From Alcanivorax borkumensis SK2 (GTDB lineage Bacteria; Pseudomonadota; Gammaproteobacteria; Pseudomonadales; Alcanivoracaceae), in contig NC_008260.1 in NCBI RefSeq assembly GCF_000009365.1, forward strand, positions 1,895,501-1,959,500: a stretch of DNA of 64,000 nucleotides, read 5' to 3'. Positions 25,790 to 34,324 of this stretch are shown here, piece after piece; positions within the stretch are counted from its first letter, which is position 1, and every line of letters begins with the position of its first letter. Both the position numbers and the translations under genes were made by a program. Under the pieces are notes generated by a model. The model saw only the letters and a program-made list of their open reading frames with translations. It made no database searches and was not told the DNA's origin.

Positions 25790-26124
25790 GCTTTCCCCCT
25801 ATAGCTCTAGACAGCGAGACCCGGCTCCCAGGTGTTACTCACAAGAAAAGCAAATTCTGCCGACCGAGGCCAGCCCATTCTTCAACCACGGGCTAGCCAA
25901 CGCAGTGTAAGGCCCCATACACACAGGCGTTACTACAATGGGCAATACATGCTGAGGGTTCTTTTCAGGAAGTAATCGGGAGGGCTAGGCTGTAGATGCC
26001 CGGCATGATGTTAAGACATAGCAGGTTTGCGAAAGGGTAAGGCGCGTATAGCAACCTAAACACCCGCTGTTAAACGAGGCTTACCCCTTCACCGAAGTTT
26101 GCGTAGCTGGCTATTCGCGCACGG
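25790..26124. other. Intergenic gap without recognised gene
   Basis: About 335 bp between two leftward genes. I see no coding sequence with a ribosome site, no strong terminator and no repeat. The promoter of the exported-protein gene is presumably in its left part. Confidence 0.4.
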
Positions 26125-26835
26125 CTACATATGAATACCGCACTCGGTTTTTTTGTTGCCCTTCCAGCGCCCTTCGCGGCCTTCGCCCTTGAAGGTGCAG
26201 TGGCTGCACCCGATGGAGTCAAACCCTTGGGCCACCAGTGGGTGAAACGGCAGGTCGTGCTCCTTAATATAGGCGTCACGCTGTTCCTTGGTGACATCAA
26301 TCATCGGGTTGAACTTGATCATGCCACGACGCTCTTCAAACACCTCCAGACCGGCACGGTGTTCGGTTTGCCAACCCATCAGACTGGAAATCCACAGATC
26401 GTAGTTTTCCTTGGCTTCTTCCAACGGATTAACCTTGTTCACCTGGCAGCACAGGTCCGGATCCGTTTCCCACATACGATTTTCTTGGGATACCTGGTGG
26501 TGATCCGGATCCGGCGTCACATCGACCACATTCAGGCCAAATCGCTCGATCAGGTAATCCTTGTACTTCAGGGTATCCGCAAAGTGATAACCGGTATCAA
26601 TAAAATGCACCGATTGCTGAGGACGGATGGTAGAGATGATGTGCAGAAAATAAGCCGACGTCGCGGCAAAAGACGAAGTCACCATGATCCGATCCGGCGC
26701 AAAGTCTTCGTAGACACGGCGAATGCGCTCCGCAAAGCTCAGCGGACGATAGACACGATTCAGCTCCTCCAACGCCTCTTTGGACAAGCCAACGGTATTG
26801 TCACCAAATCGTGTAATCAGCTGTGCATTACCCAT
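26125..26835 (-). CDS. cysH: Adenylylsulfate/PAPS reductase CysH (iron-sulfur type)
   Basis: A 236-residue assimilatory sulfate reductase that reduces APS (or PAPS) to sulfite with thioredoxin. Features are the pyrophosphate loop region 'VTSSFAATSAYFLH', 'FIDTGYHFADTLKY', the 'DLCCQVNKVNPL' Cys pair, 'SIGCSHCT' (CxxC) and the catalytic C-terminal 'ECGIH'. The CC...CxxC set binds a [4Fe-4S] cluster and is typical of APS-type enzymes, not the E. coli PAPS type. Start 26835 (ATG) is preferred over a GTG at 26847, because GAGG lies upstream at workable spacing. It is monocistronic. Confidence 0.9.
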   Translation of the reverse strand: MGNAQLITRFGDNTVGLSKEALEELNRVYRPLSFAERIRRVYEDFAPDRIMVTSSFAATSAYFLHIISTIRPQQSVHFIDTGYHFADTLKYKDYLIERFGLNVVDVTPDPDHHQVSQENRMWETDPDLCCQVNKVNPLEEAKENYDLWISSLMGWQTEHRAGLEVFEERRGMIKFNPMIDVTKEQRDAYIKEHDLPFHPLVAQGFDSIGCSHCTFKGEGREGRWKGNKKTECGIHM

Positions 26836-27263
26836 GATCTGCAGCACCTCAAAAGGGAAATTTCAAGCTGCCATAATAGGGGCCTAAAAAGGAATATAAA
26901 GTAATATATAGTGATACTTTTATAACCAAAAGGGATATGAAAACAAAACAGAGGCAGTAACTCAGCACGGCCATTTTGCCTCGCCGTGCACCATCAAAAA
27001 GGGTAACCCGCGCCCAAACCGATCAACCACAGCACATAGGGCCTGCCAACGCTGTAGTTAATCGCACGTAAGCACATATAAAAGGCTTGTTCACATCAGT
27101 ATCCGATACGCATCGTCACTGTGAATCATGATTTAACATTTCTCGTCGAACTTACAGGCTGATGGTGGTCGGACTTTGCAGTGTCGCCGTATTTTGGTTT
27201 CGGCCACTTTGGGTAACACCGTAATCCCCGACCGCTTCGGGGCGATTGACAAGGAGATGAAGC
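26836..27263. promoter_or_regulatory. Divergent control region of cysH and DUF4168 gene
   Basis: This 428-bp gap has an AT-rich block at 26888-26935. Read on the minus strand it offers a -35-like TTGGTT and a -10-like TATTAC 17 bp apart, a candidate cysH promoter. Near the other end a hairpin CCCCGA-N5-TCGGGG (27226-27242) lies just ahead of the GGAG site of the DUF4168 gene and could affect its translation. Other content is not recognised. Confidence 0.4.
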
Positions 27264-27677
27264 ATGAGCAAACGGATGATGGCGCTCGGCGCCCTGATGA
27301 TTTCCGCTACCTTCACTGGCACGGTAGCCGCACAGCAGCCTGGTGCACCCGCGTCACAAACCCCACAGACCCAGCAGCAACAAATGCAGCAACAGCAGAT
27401 GCAGCAGCTGCCCAAGGCCTCTGAATTCAGCGACAAACAGCTTGATGCCTTTGCCGATGCACAAAAAGACATGTCTGGCATCCAGCAGAAATACTCCCAG
27501 CAACTGCAGGCGAACAAAGACAAGCCTGAAGAAGCCATGAAAGTGCAGAAAGAAGCACAGGAGAAAATGGTAGAAGCCGTTAAAGAGAGTGGGTTGGAGC
27601 TGAGCACCTATAACCAGATTGCTCAGCTGGCCCAATACGATGCGGACTTCCGCACCCGCATTCAGGAAAAAATGTAA
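27264..27677 (+). CDS. DUF4168 exported protein
   Basis: A 137-residue protein with a signal peptide (about 1-23, ending 'TVAAQQPG'), a Gln-rich linker ('QTQQQQMQQQQMQQ') and a DUF4168 domain ('FSDKQLDAFADAQKDMSGIQ', 'SGLELSTYNQIAQLAQYDAD'). DUF4168 proteins are small helical periplasmic proteins, function unknown. Low-complexity Gln codons could be prone to length change. AAGGAG precedes the ATG. A strong terminator follows at once, so it is monocistronic. Confidence 0.83.
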   Translation: MSKRMMALGALMISATFTGTVAAQQPGAPASQTPQTQQQQMQQQQMQQLPKASEFSDKQLDAFADAQKDMSGIQQKYSQQLQANKDKPEEAMKVQKEAQEKMVEAVKESGLELSTYNQIAQLAQYDADFRTRIQEKM

Positions 27678-27692
27678 TCCTGAACGCAGCAA

Positions 27693-27730
27693 AACAACAA
27701 CGCCGGCATTCGCCGGCGTTGTTGTTTTTA
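27693..27730 (+). terminator. Strong hairpin terminator
   Basis: A perfect 15-pair stem (AACAACAACGCCGGC with its complement) around ATTC, followed by a run of T. It ends the DUF4168 transcript and, with A tract on the other side, may also stop leftward transcription past the receptor pseudogene. Confidence 0.9.
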
Positions 27731-27759
27731 CATGACCTGTTCCCACGTCGGGCTGACAA

Positions 27760-29689
27760 TCAGAAGTTTGTCACCACCCCTACCCAGTAACGCCGACCAT
27801 CTTCCACGTAACCATATTCGTCGTAGAAAATTTCCTTGTCGGCCAGATTATAAATTCCCGTATTGAGTTTGGTCTGCGGTGTCAGCTGGAAACCGATACC
27901 GGCATCAACCAGGGTATTCGACGGCGCGATGGTGGCGCAGCTGGACGGCCTCGTGTTTGGCTGACTCTCCTCACCCCGATAGCGAACGGTCCCAAGGCGA
28001 CACCGTATCTGTCGCTTGCCAATCCAGGTTCAGGCTGGCCAGATGCTTGGGCAATTGAGTCAACGGCTCGCCTTTGTACTCCCCGGATTTCTGCTCCGAA
28101 TCGGTATAGGTATAGCTCAGGTTGATGGACACCACCCTCGCCAACGTGGTGGACAGCGCCGCTTCCACGCCCTGGGTTTGCGCTTCATCCACATTCACCC
28201 GGTAGGTGGGGTCGGAACCAAACTGGTTGGGACCATCCGGACAGATACTGACCGGACAGGTAATACGGGTGATCTTGTCCTTGAAGTCGTTGTGAAACAC
28301 CGTCACGTTGGCCAGCAACGTGCGACCCGCGTTGAAGTACAGGCCCAGCTCCTGGTTAAGCGAGGTTTCAGGCTCCAGATCTGGGTTGCCGTAGATGTTG
28401 CCACCCCGGCTCACCTGCCCCCAATCCGGGGTCAATTCACGCAGCGACGGAGAGCGGAAGCCAGTGGAGACGCCACCTTTCACCGTCCAGCGCGGGCTGA
28501 ATCCCCACACGCCATAAAGGCGCGGGCTAACATGGGTGCCGAAATTTTCATCATCGTCCATCCGCGCACCTGCGGTCACCGAAAAGGTATCGGTGAGCAT
28601 CCATTCGTCTTCCACAAATAGAGCGTATTTTGATGACTCAATATTGGTGCGGTCAGAAATCCGGTTGGAGGTTTTGTCGTCCAGTTTTTCTTCCGTGAAA
28701 TCGGCCCCCACCGTCACCATATGATTACCCACCGGCATGACCAACGCCGTCTTGGCATGGGTATTGGTGATAGTCATTTCACGGCTTTCATTTTCCGCTT
28801 TTTCTCGCTGAATGTAGGTATCGGATGTGCCGACGGCCCAACGGCCAGTGTGGGTCAGCGAAAAAGCTTCGCGGGTATGATCAGTAAAACTATCGTCGGA
28901 ATCTGCGCTACGCCCGATCAAACTCTGGCGGCTATCCTCGGTGCGGGTAGTTTCCACTGAAAAGTCATGATTTTCTGTCGGTGTCAGAGTCAATTTAGCT
29001 GTCAGGTTACGCAAGTCTTTTTGCTCATAACCATCCACGAATAAATCTTCCTGGCGGTTATAAAAGCCTCCATAGACTTGCAGGCCCAGCAAATCGTCTT
29101 TCAATGGGCCGCTCAAGCTGAAATTGCCCTGCTGGCTATCACCGGATCGGGAATCGTCCTGGATGATCGCGTCCAGCTGTACGGAGCCGCCCCACTCTGT
29201 CTCCACTTTGCGGGTGATAATGTTGACCACGCCCCCCATGGCATCGGAGCCATACAGGGTGGACATGGGGCCACGGACCACCTCGATACGCTCGATGCTT
29301 TGCAGCGGCGGCAACCAGCTTTGTTCAAACCCGGCACTACCATTAGGACGGCTTTCCCGAGTGGACACCGGCTTACCATCAACCATGATCAGCGTATAAG
29401 AGGACGGCATACCGCGAATAACGATATCGGTGCCACGGTCGCCGGAGCCTCCGCCGGTGACAATCACACCGGGGACATCCCGTAAGGCATCAGTGGTGTC
29501 TTGGTAGAAACGCGCTTCAATCTACTCACGGTCAATAACGCTAATCGACACGGGCGCATCGTCCACCTGTTGAATGTACCCTCCGGCTGTCACAGACACC
29601 TGCCCCAGCTCATGTCCTCCCTCTTCCCCCCACACGGCGCCACTGGCTGCGGCCAGCGCCATCGTTAGAGTCCCCAAGCGCATTCCCAT
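27760..29689 (-). pseudogene. TonB-dependent siderophore receptor, broken
   Basis: A full-length outer-membrane receptor can be traced but not translated intact. ATG at 29689 with AGGAGG-like site, signal peptide, then 'SVIDRE', an in-frame TAG at 29522-29524 where homologues would have Gln, then 'IEARFYQDTTDALRDVPGV', the plug ('IRGMPSSYTLIMVDGKPVST', 'VVRGPMSTLYGSDAMGGVVN') and the barrel. Near 28000 the frame shifts by one base; the other frame continues 'TVRYRGEESQPNTRP' and ends with the classic 'NLADKEIFYDEYGYVEDG' and a terminal aromatic Phe at 27760. Two independent lesions argue for a pseudogene. A GTG at 29467 lacks the signal peptide. A Fur-like box lies upstream. It was probably a catecholate-type receptor by its FepA/CirA-like plug. 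Confidence 0.85.
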
Positions 29690-29853
29690 GGTTTTCCTCC
29701 TCGAAGATAAACAACAACATCCAACCGGAGTGCCAACCGCCCCCTTTCACCACTCAAGCTTGCCGCCTGGTAGCGAAAAACCGATACAGCTCCCCCTGGT
29801 AAATCGGCCAGACAGGGCTGCTGAAAGCAGCAATGGATCTGCCGAAGAAAAGG

Positions 29854-29873
29854 AATGGTATTGATTCTTATTT
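29854..29873. promoter_or_regulatory. Candidate Fur box upstream of the receptor
   Basis: AATGGTATTGATTCTTATTT resembles the Fur consensus (repeats of GATAAT around ATTATC), with the TGATTCTTATT half well kept. It sits 165 bp before the receptor start, in the gap after the kinase gene. This suggests that the receptor was iron-regulated before it decayed. Confidence 0.6.
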
Positions 29874-29895
29874 ATAACAAAAGGAGGTTTACACT

Positions 29896-31251
29896 TTATA
29901 CACGTGCCGGAGCCGGCAGGCGCAAATGCACGCACAACCCAGGGTCCCGGTTATGTGCCCAAAGCTCTCCGCCAAGCCGCTCCACTGTTCTGCGGGCAAT
30001 ACTTAATCCCAGCCCAAAACCGCTATCAGTCGTCCTCGCGGTATTTAGGCGCACGAAGGGCGCAAAGATACTGTGCAGCTTATCTTCAGGCACCCCTGGC
30101 CCCTGATCCACCACCTGAAGATGCCAGGCACTCCCTTCACGCTGCCCCTGCAATAAGACCGTCCCCTGCTCAGGCGAATACCGAATGGCATTCCGGACCA
30201 AATTTTCAAATACCTGAGCTAAGGTATTCAAATTGCCATACACCTCCGTGTCATCAGGTAAGGTGCAAGGGAAGCGTTGTTTACTCCAACCACTCTCAAA
30301 CGCCGCATTCTCGACAACCATGTCCCACAACACCGGCACCGACAAAGACTGCAGGCCAGCGTTACCGGTATTGGTATCGGTGTCCTGCCAACCTAGCGCC
30401 AAAGTGTCATCGACTAAGGTGCGCATGTGGCGCAATTCCTGCTCTAACCGCTGGCGCAGTTGCTGTTCGTTGATTGCGTTTTCCAAGGCCACAGACAACC
30501 GGCTCAGCGGAGTACGTAACTCATGCGACATATCATTGAGTAACTGTTTTTGAGTTTCGAGTATGCCGCAAACCTGCTCTGCCATATGGTTGAAACTACG
30601 AGCAAGCTCACCAAATTCATCTGAACGGGTGGCCAACGGCCCAACCACACGGGCATCAGTATCGTCTTTGAATACGAGCACCTGCGCTTGTAACGCCTTC
30701 AACAAGACGCGGGCACGCCAGAACAGCAGCCCACCCAGCATGAGGGCCGATATCGTAGGAACCCCCACTAACAATAAAGGTTCAACCCAAGGCCAGTAGG
30801 TACCCGGACGAAACCGGGGAGGCAGCTGCATCAGCAGGCTTCCCTGTTCTGGGACAGTAGGAAATGGCAACCCCAGATAAGGCATCTTCTTGCCGTAACG
30901 GAAACTCATGCGGCTATGAACACCCCGCTGAAAGCGAAGCCCGCTACGCTCCTGTACCGTCAATGGAGTACTGCTCAGGGACTGGTCGGTGTTACTGATC
31001 ACAGCGATATCACCACTTTCACGGGAACGCATGCCCGCCAGCCATTGGTCTACCCCTGCCCGCCCCTCCGCGAGCCATGCCTGCTCCGCAGCCGCCGCAT
31101 AACCGCGCATTACGGCAACCGCCTGGTCACTCAAAAGCTGAGCATCATTTCGCAGAGCGTTGGTAACACGCGTTCCCACTACCATGGTGGTAACTACGGT
31201 AACAACAAGAAGTAGCGCCAGGCGCCAAAGAAGGGAGTAGCGTTTTAACAT
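29896..31251 (-). CDS. Sensor histidine kinase of the iron locus
   Basis: A 451-residue membrane kinase with a first helix (about 8-25), a periplasmic sensor region of about 130 residues, a second helix near 160-180, HAMP ('LATRSDEFGELARSFNHMAE'), HisKA with the phosphorylated His in 'NDMSHELRTPLSRL', and HATPase ('VFENLVRNAIRYSPEQG', 'VVDQGPGVPEDKL', 'SGFGLGLSIARRTVERLGG'). Its ATG overlaps the response-regulator stop as TGATG. The periplasmic ligand is unknown. Fur-like sites flank the unit, so expression probably depends on iron. Confidence 0.92.
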   Translation of the reverse strand: MLKRYSLLWRLALLLVVTVVTTMVVGTRVTNALRNDAQLLSDQAVAVMRGYAAAAEQAWLAEGRAGVDQWLAGMRSRESGDIAVISNTDQSLSSTPLTVQERSGLRFQRGVHSRMSFRYGKKMPYLGLPFPTVPEQGSLLMQLPPRFRPGTYWPWVEPLLLVGVPTISALMLGGLLFWRARVLLKALQAQVLVFKDDTDARVVGPLATRSDEFGELARSFNHMAEQVCGILETQKQLLNDMSHELRTPLSRLSVALENAINEQQLRQRLEQELRHMRTLVDDTLALGWQDTDTNTGNAGLQSLSVPVLWDMVVENAAFESGWSKQRFPCTLPDDTEVYGNLNTLAQVFENLVRNAIRYSPEQGTVLLQGQREGSAWHLQVVDQGPGVPEDKLHSIFAPFVRLNTARTTDSGFGLGLSIARRTVERLGGELWAHNRDPGLCVHLRLPAPARV

Positions 31252-31949
31252 CAGAGGTTGTCAGTGATCAGGGTATAGCCCTGCCCCCAGACTGTTCTCA
31301 CCGCCGACTCTGCTGCTCCGGCGTCACGAAGTTTGCGACGCACATGACTAATGTGCAGGTCCAGGCTGCGATCATGGCGGCCACAGCCTCGGTGCAGAAC
31401 CGCCTGGTAGAGGAATGGCTTGCTGAGCACCGCACCTCGGTGCTCCAACAGCACCTGCAACAAACGAAACTCAGTGTTGGTCAGCCCTAGGTCGGTTTCT
31501 TGGTAAAAGGCCGCCATGCTGTGGTCGCACAGCACCAGTTTACCCACTGATTCCCATTGCGGCTCTTCCGGACGCACCCGTTCCAGCGCCACCCTGCGCA
31601 ACACCGCATCCACCCGCACCGCAAGTTCCGCCATACTGAATGGCTTGGGAAGGTAATCATCCGCACCGTTGATAAGTCCCTGAATACGGGCCTGCTCATC
31701 GCCCAATGCAGACACCACAATCACCGGCACCGGGCTTTGCTGGCGCAGGGCATTAAGTAGCTCCAAGCCATTAAGGCCGGGCAACAGGATGTCCAGCAGC
31801 ACTAGGTCATAATCACCGGCCGTCGCCGCATCCAGCCCCGCCGGGCCTTCGGCACACACCGAAACCAGATAGTGCCGCTCGGAAAAATAATCAAGCAAGT
31901 GGCCACTGAGTACCGAATCATCTTCAATGACCAGTAAACGGGCAGGCAT
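31251..31949 (-). CDS. OmpR-family response regulator of the iron locus
   Basis: A 232-residue regulator. The receiver domain (1-118) has acidic 'VIEDD', phosphoacceptor Asp in 'LVLLDILLPGLNG', 'VVSALGD' and 'PKPFSMAELAVRV'; the C-terminal winged helix has 'LTNTEFRLLQVLLEHRGAV' and 'LDLHISHVRRKLRD'. Start 31949 was chosen because it begins the receiver domain normally; the frame extends to 31997 over the Fur-like box. Likely targets are the adjacent uptake genes, an inference. Confidence 0.92.
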   Translation of the reverse strand: MPARLLVIEDDSVLSGHLLDYFSERHYLVSVCAEGPAGLDAATAGDYDLVLLDILLPGLNGLELLNALRQQSPVPVIVVSALGDEQARIQGLINGADDYLPKPFSMAELAVRVDAVLRRVALERVRPEEPQWESVGKLVLCDHSMAAFYQETDLGLTNTEFRLLQVLLEHRGAVLSKPFLYQAVLHRGCGRHDRSLDLHISHVRRKLRDAGAAESAVRTVWGQGYTLITDNL

Positions 31950-31973
31950 TTTCACAACGGCTAGCATTTTAGA

Positions 31974-31992
31974 AATGATAGAAATTATCATT
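31974..31992. promoter_or_regulatory. Candidate Fur box before the two-component genes
   Basis: AATGATAGAAATTATCATT is close to a palindrome of AATGATA and TATCATT and matches the Fur consensus well. It lies 25 bp upstream of the regulator start and 135 bp from the divergent PepSY gene. Confidence 0.75.
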
Positions 31993-32069
31993 CGCAAATG
32001 CTAGCTTTTATCGAATAAACCGCATTCAAGCACCCTAAGATTACATTCTTTACGAAGATAACCGTGGTT

Positions 32070-32088
32070 AAATATAACGGTTCTCATT
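32070..32088. promoter_or_regulatory. Weak Fur-like site before the PepSY gene
   Basis: AAATATAACGGTTCTCATT has a good right half (TTCTCATT) and a weaker left half. It lies 38 bp upstream of the GTG of the PepSY gene and could serve the rightward iron operon. Confidence 0.5.
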
Positions 32089-32126
32089 AACATCCCTGCC
32101 TCCGTTGTAAATGAACGAGCCACTCC

Positions 32127-32732
32127 GTGAACAAGAAACGCAAAGCCTTTTGGCTGAAACAACTCCACCAGTGGCACTGGGTCACCTCCGCCATCTGTCT
32201 GATCAGCTTGGTGCTGTTCAGCCTCACCGCCATCACCCTTAACCATGCCAGCCAGATCAGCGCCGAACCGGTAATTCGTGAACATCAGGACACGCTGCCC
32301 ACCGAGCTGCTATTTCAGCTCGCAGACCAAACCGGCGGCCAACTGCCCGCCGCCGTTCAGCAATGGCTGGCACGGAAAATGGACCTGCAGCACACCGATG
32401 GAGAGCCGGAATGGGCAGCCGATGAGATTTATCTGCCCATGCCCCGGCCTGGTGGCGATGCTTGGCTTGCGATTGATATGAGTGACGGGGCGATACTCGC
32501 GGAAACCACGGACCGTGGCTGGATTGCGTTTTTTAATGACCTGCATAAAGGTCGCCACACCGGCACGGTGTGGATTTGGTTCATCGATATTTTTGCCATC
32601 GCCAGCCTGCTATTTGCGTTCACCGGGCTTGGGCTAATGATGCTTCATGCTAAACGGCGGCCGGCCACCTGGCCGGTCACTTTGGCGGGGTTAGTTCTCC
32701 CCTGGCTATTGATCATTTTTTTCATGCATTAA
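32127..32732 (+). CDS. PepSY-associated membrane protein
   Basis: A 201-residue protein with a membrane helix near 20-40 ('SAICLISLVLFSLTAITLNH'), a periplasmic PepSY-like region ('WLAIDMSDGAILAETTDRGW'), and two C-terminal helices after 'FNDLHKGRHTG'. This HxxxxxxT-type layout is that of PepSY_TM (PiuB-like) proteins linked to siderophore or heme iron reduction at the inner membrane. It starts with GTG; the ribosome site is weak. It is the first gene of a three-gene iron-type operon divergent from the two-component system. Confidence 0.85.
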   Translation: MNKKRKAFWLKQLHQWHWVTSAICLISLVLFSLTAITLNHASQISAEPVIREHQDTLPTELLFQLADQTGGQLPAAVQQWLARKMDLQHTDGEPEWAADEIYLPMPRPGGDAWLAIDMSDGAILAETTDRGWIAFFNDLHKGRHTGTVWIWFIDIFAIASLLFAFTGLGLMMLHAKRRPATWPVTLAGLVLPWLLIIFFMH

Positions 32733-32764
32733 GACCCGACATTCAGATAAGGAAGGACATTTTC

Positions 32765-33256
32765 ATGCGCTTGCGTTATCTCGCTCTGCTTCCCCTGCTA
32801 ACCAGCCAGGCCATGGCTGATACCTTTTCTGTAGAGGTGGAAGTGCCGCGTTTGAGTGTGGCCGAATATCATGCTCCCTATGTGGCCTTCTGGGTGGAAA
32901 ATGCCGACCGTAGCACCCTAAAACCACTGGGCCTGTGGTACGACGACCAGGAAAAATGGCTCAAAGATATTCGCCAGTGGTGGCGCAGAACCGGCCGCAG
33001 CCAGTCGGCGCCCTACGACGGTCTCACTGGCGCCACCCGCTCTCCTGGCACTCACACTGTGGACTTTAGTGATGTGGACGCACTTAAATCCCTGCCCGCC
33101 GGCGAATACACCTTGGTGGTAGAAGCAGCCCGAGAAGTCGGTGGCCGCGAAGTGCTGAAATTACCGTTCCTGTGGCCGGCCGGGGAACGCCCTCAACAGC
33201 AGCAAGTAATAGGCACCGACGAACTGGGCACTGTCACCCTCACCGTCTCTCAATAA
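32765..33256 (+). CDS. DUF2271 periplasmic protein
   Basis: A 163-residue exported protein (signal peptide about 1-18, 'LALLPLLTSQAMA') with a DUF2271 domain: 'APYVAFWVENADRSTLKPLG', 'YDDQEKWLKDIRQWWRR', 'DGLTGATRSPG' and 'LPAGEYTLVVEAAREVGG'. The family is often found in one operon with PepSY_TM and DUF4198 proteins near TonB receptors. Molecular function is not known; the fold resembles flagellar-hook-assembly FlgD-type beta domains. GGAAGGAC precedes the ATG. Confidence 0.85.
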   Translation: MRLRYLALLPLLTSQAMADTFSVEVEVPRLSVAEYHAPYVAFWVENADRSTLKPLGLWYDDQEKWLKDIRQWWRRTGRSQSAPYDGLTGATRSPGTHTVDFSDVDALKSLPAGEYTLVVEAAREVGGREVLKLPFLWPAGERPQQQQVIGTDELGTVTLTVSQ

Positions 33257-33281
33257 CACCGACTACTCAAGGAGCGCCACC

Positions 33282-34094
33282 ATGACCCGAGTCCGTTTCC
33301 CTAAAGTTGCACTGGCCGCATTGGTGCTGGCCACAGCCCTACCCGCCCATGCCCACAAGCTGTGGTTACTGCCCAGCCACACCACCGTTTCTGAGCCCCA
33401 GTGGATTACCGTTGATGCCAGCATCTCCAATGAAATTTTTGGTTTCGAGCGAGCCTACCCTGTCGATGGCCTGGAAGTGACCGGCCCGGATGGCAAGCCA
33501 GCCACCGTGGATAACGCCATGAAAATGCACACACGTAGTGTGTTTGACGTACAGCTGGAAAAGGAAGGCAGCTACCGGATCAGTGTGGCGCAACCCAGCT
33601 ACTTTATCTCCTACGAGATCAACGGTGAGCGCAAACGCAGCCGCGGCAAAGATGCGGATACGATGCTGGCCGAAGTGCCCAGCGGGGCCGATAAAGTAAA
33701 ACTGCGTGAGGTTCTCAACCGTTTGGAAACCTATGTCACCCTAGGGGCGCCAAACGAAACCGGCCTGAAGCCCACCGGCAAGGGCCTGGAACTTGAGTTA
33801 CTCACTCACCCCAACGACCTTTACGCGGGCGAAACCGCTCAGTGGAAACTGCTGGTCGATGGCAAGCCGACCTCCGACCTCAAGGTAGAACTGGTTCCGG
33901 GTGGAACCCGATACCGTGACAGCCAAGAAAGCTGGTCCGTGACCAGCGATGATAAAGGCATTGTCAGCATCCAATGGCCTGCCGCTGGCCGTTACTTCCT
34001 GGAAGCGGGCACAAGCGACAAAAACGTTAGCAACCCCAAAGCCACGGAACGCTACCTGCAATACCTCGGCACCGTTGAAGTGCTACCGATGTAA
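33282..34094 (+). CDS. DUF4198 periplasmic protein
   Basis: A 270-residue exported protein: signal peptide 1-25 ('LAALVLATALPAHAH'), then 'HKLWLLPSHTTVSEPQWITV', the N-terminal His hallmark of DUF4198, an Ig-like middle, and a C-terminal repeat of the fold ('GLELELLTHPNDLYAGETAQ', 'GKPTSDLKVELVPGGTRYRD'). DUF4198 proteins are periplasmic, often tied to Ni/Co or iron uptake. The mature N-terminal His may bind metal. AAGGAG precedes the ATG. The last gene of the operon; its usual receptor partner here is a pseudogene. Confidence 0.85.
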   Translation: MTRVRFPKVALAALVLATALPAHAHKLWLLPSHTTVSEPQWITVDASISNEIFGFERAYPVDGLEVTGPDGKPATVDNAMKMHTRSVFDVQLEKEGSYRISVAQPSYFISYEINGERKRSRGKDADTMLAEVPSGADKVKLREVLNRLETYVTLGAPNETGLKPTGKGLELELLTHPNDLYAGETAQWKLLVDGKPTSDLKVELVPGGTRYRDSQESWSVTSDDKGIVSIQWPAAGRYFLEAGTSDKNVSNPKATERYLQYLGTVEVLPM

Positions 34095-34324
34095 CCCCCT
34101 CCACATAGAAGTTTGCCGGGTTTGCTTTACCCGGCTTCCGGCTGATTCCGATCGCTGCCTGCTCAGAATCAGCCGCTCTACTTTTTCACCATCACGAACA
34201 CAGCACCCCCTCTGCGCTAACAGCAACTGGCGAAAAAACGTGCAATTTCAACCCCACCTATGTATACTCCGCCGTCCTCGCCGACCCATGCTCGGCTCCT
34301 CCCCTCCTAATTCATAGGTACTAC

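Noticed and set aside
26131..26904. 257-codon plus-strand frame over cysH
   Set aside because: Antisense to a well-supported gene; an artefact of codon bias.
27971..29467. The receptor frame as an intact 498-residue protein starting at GTG
   Set aside because: It lacks the signal peptide, the TonB-box side of the plug and the terminal beta-strand with Phe; these are found outside it beyond a stop codon and a frameshift.
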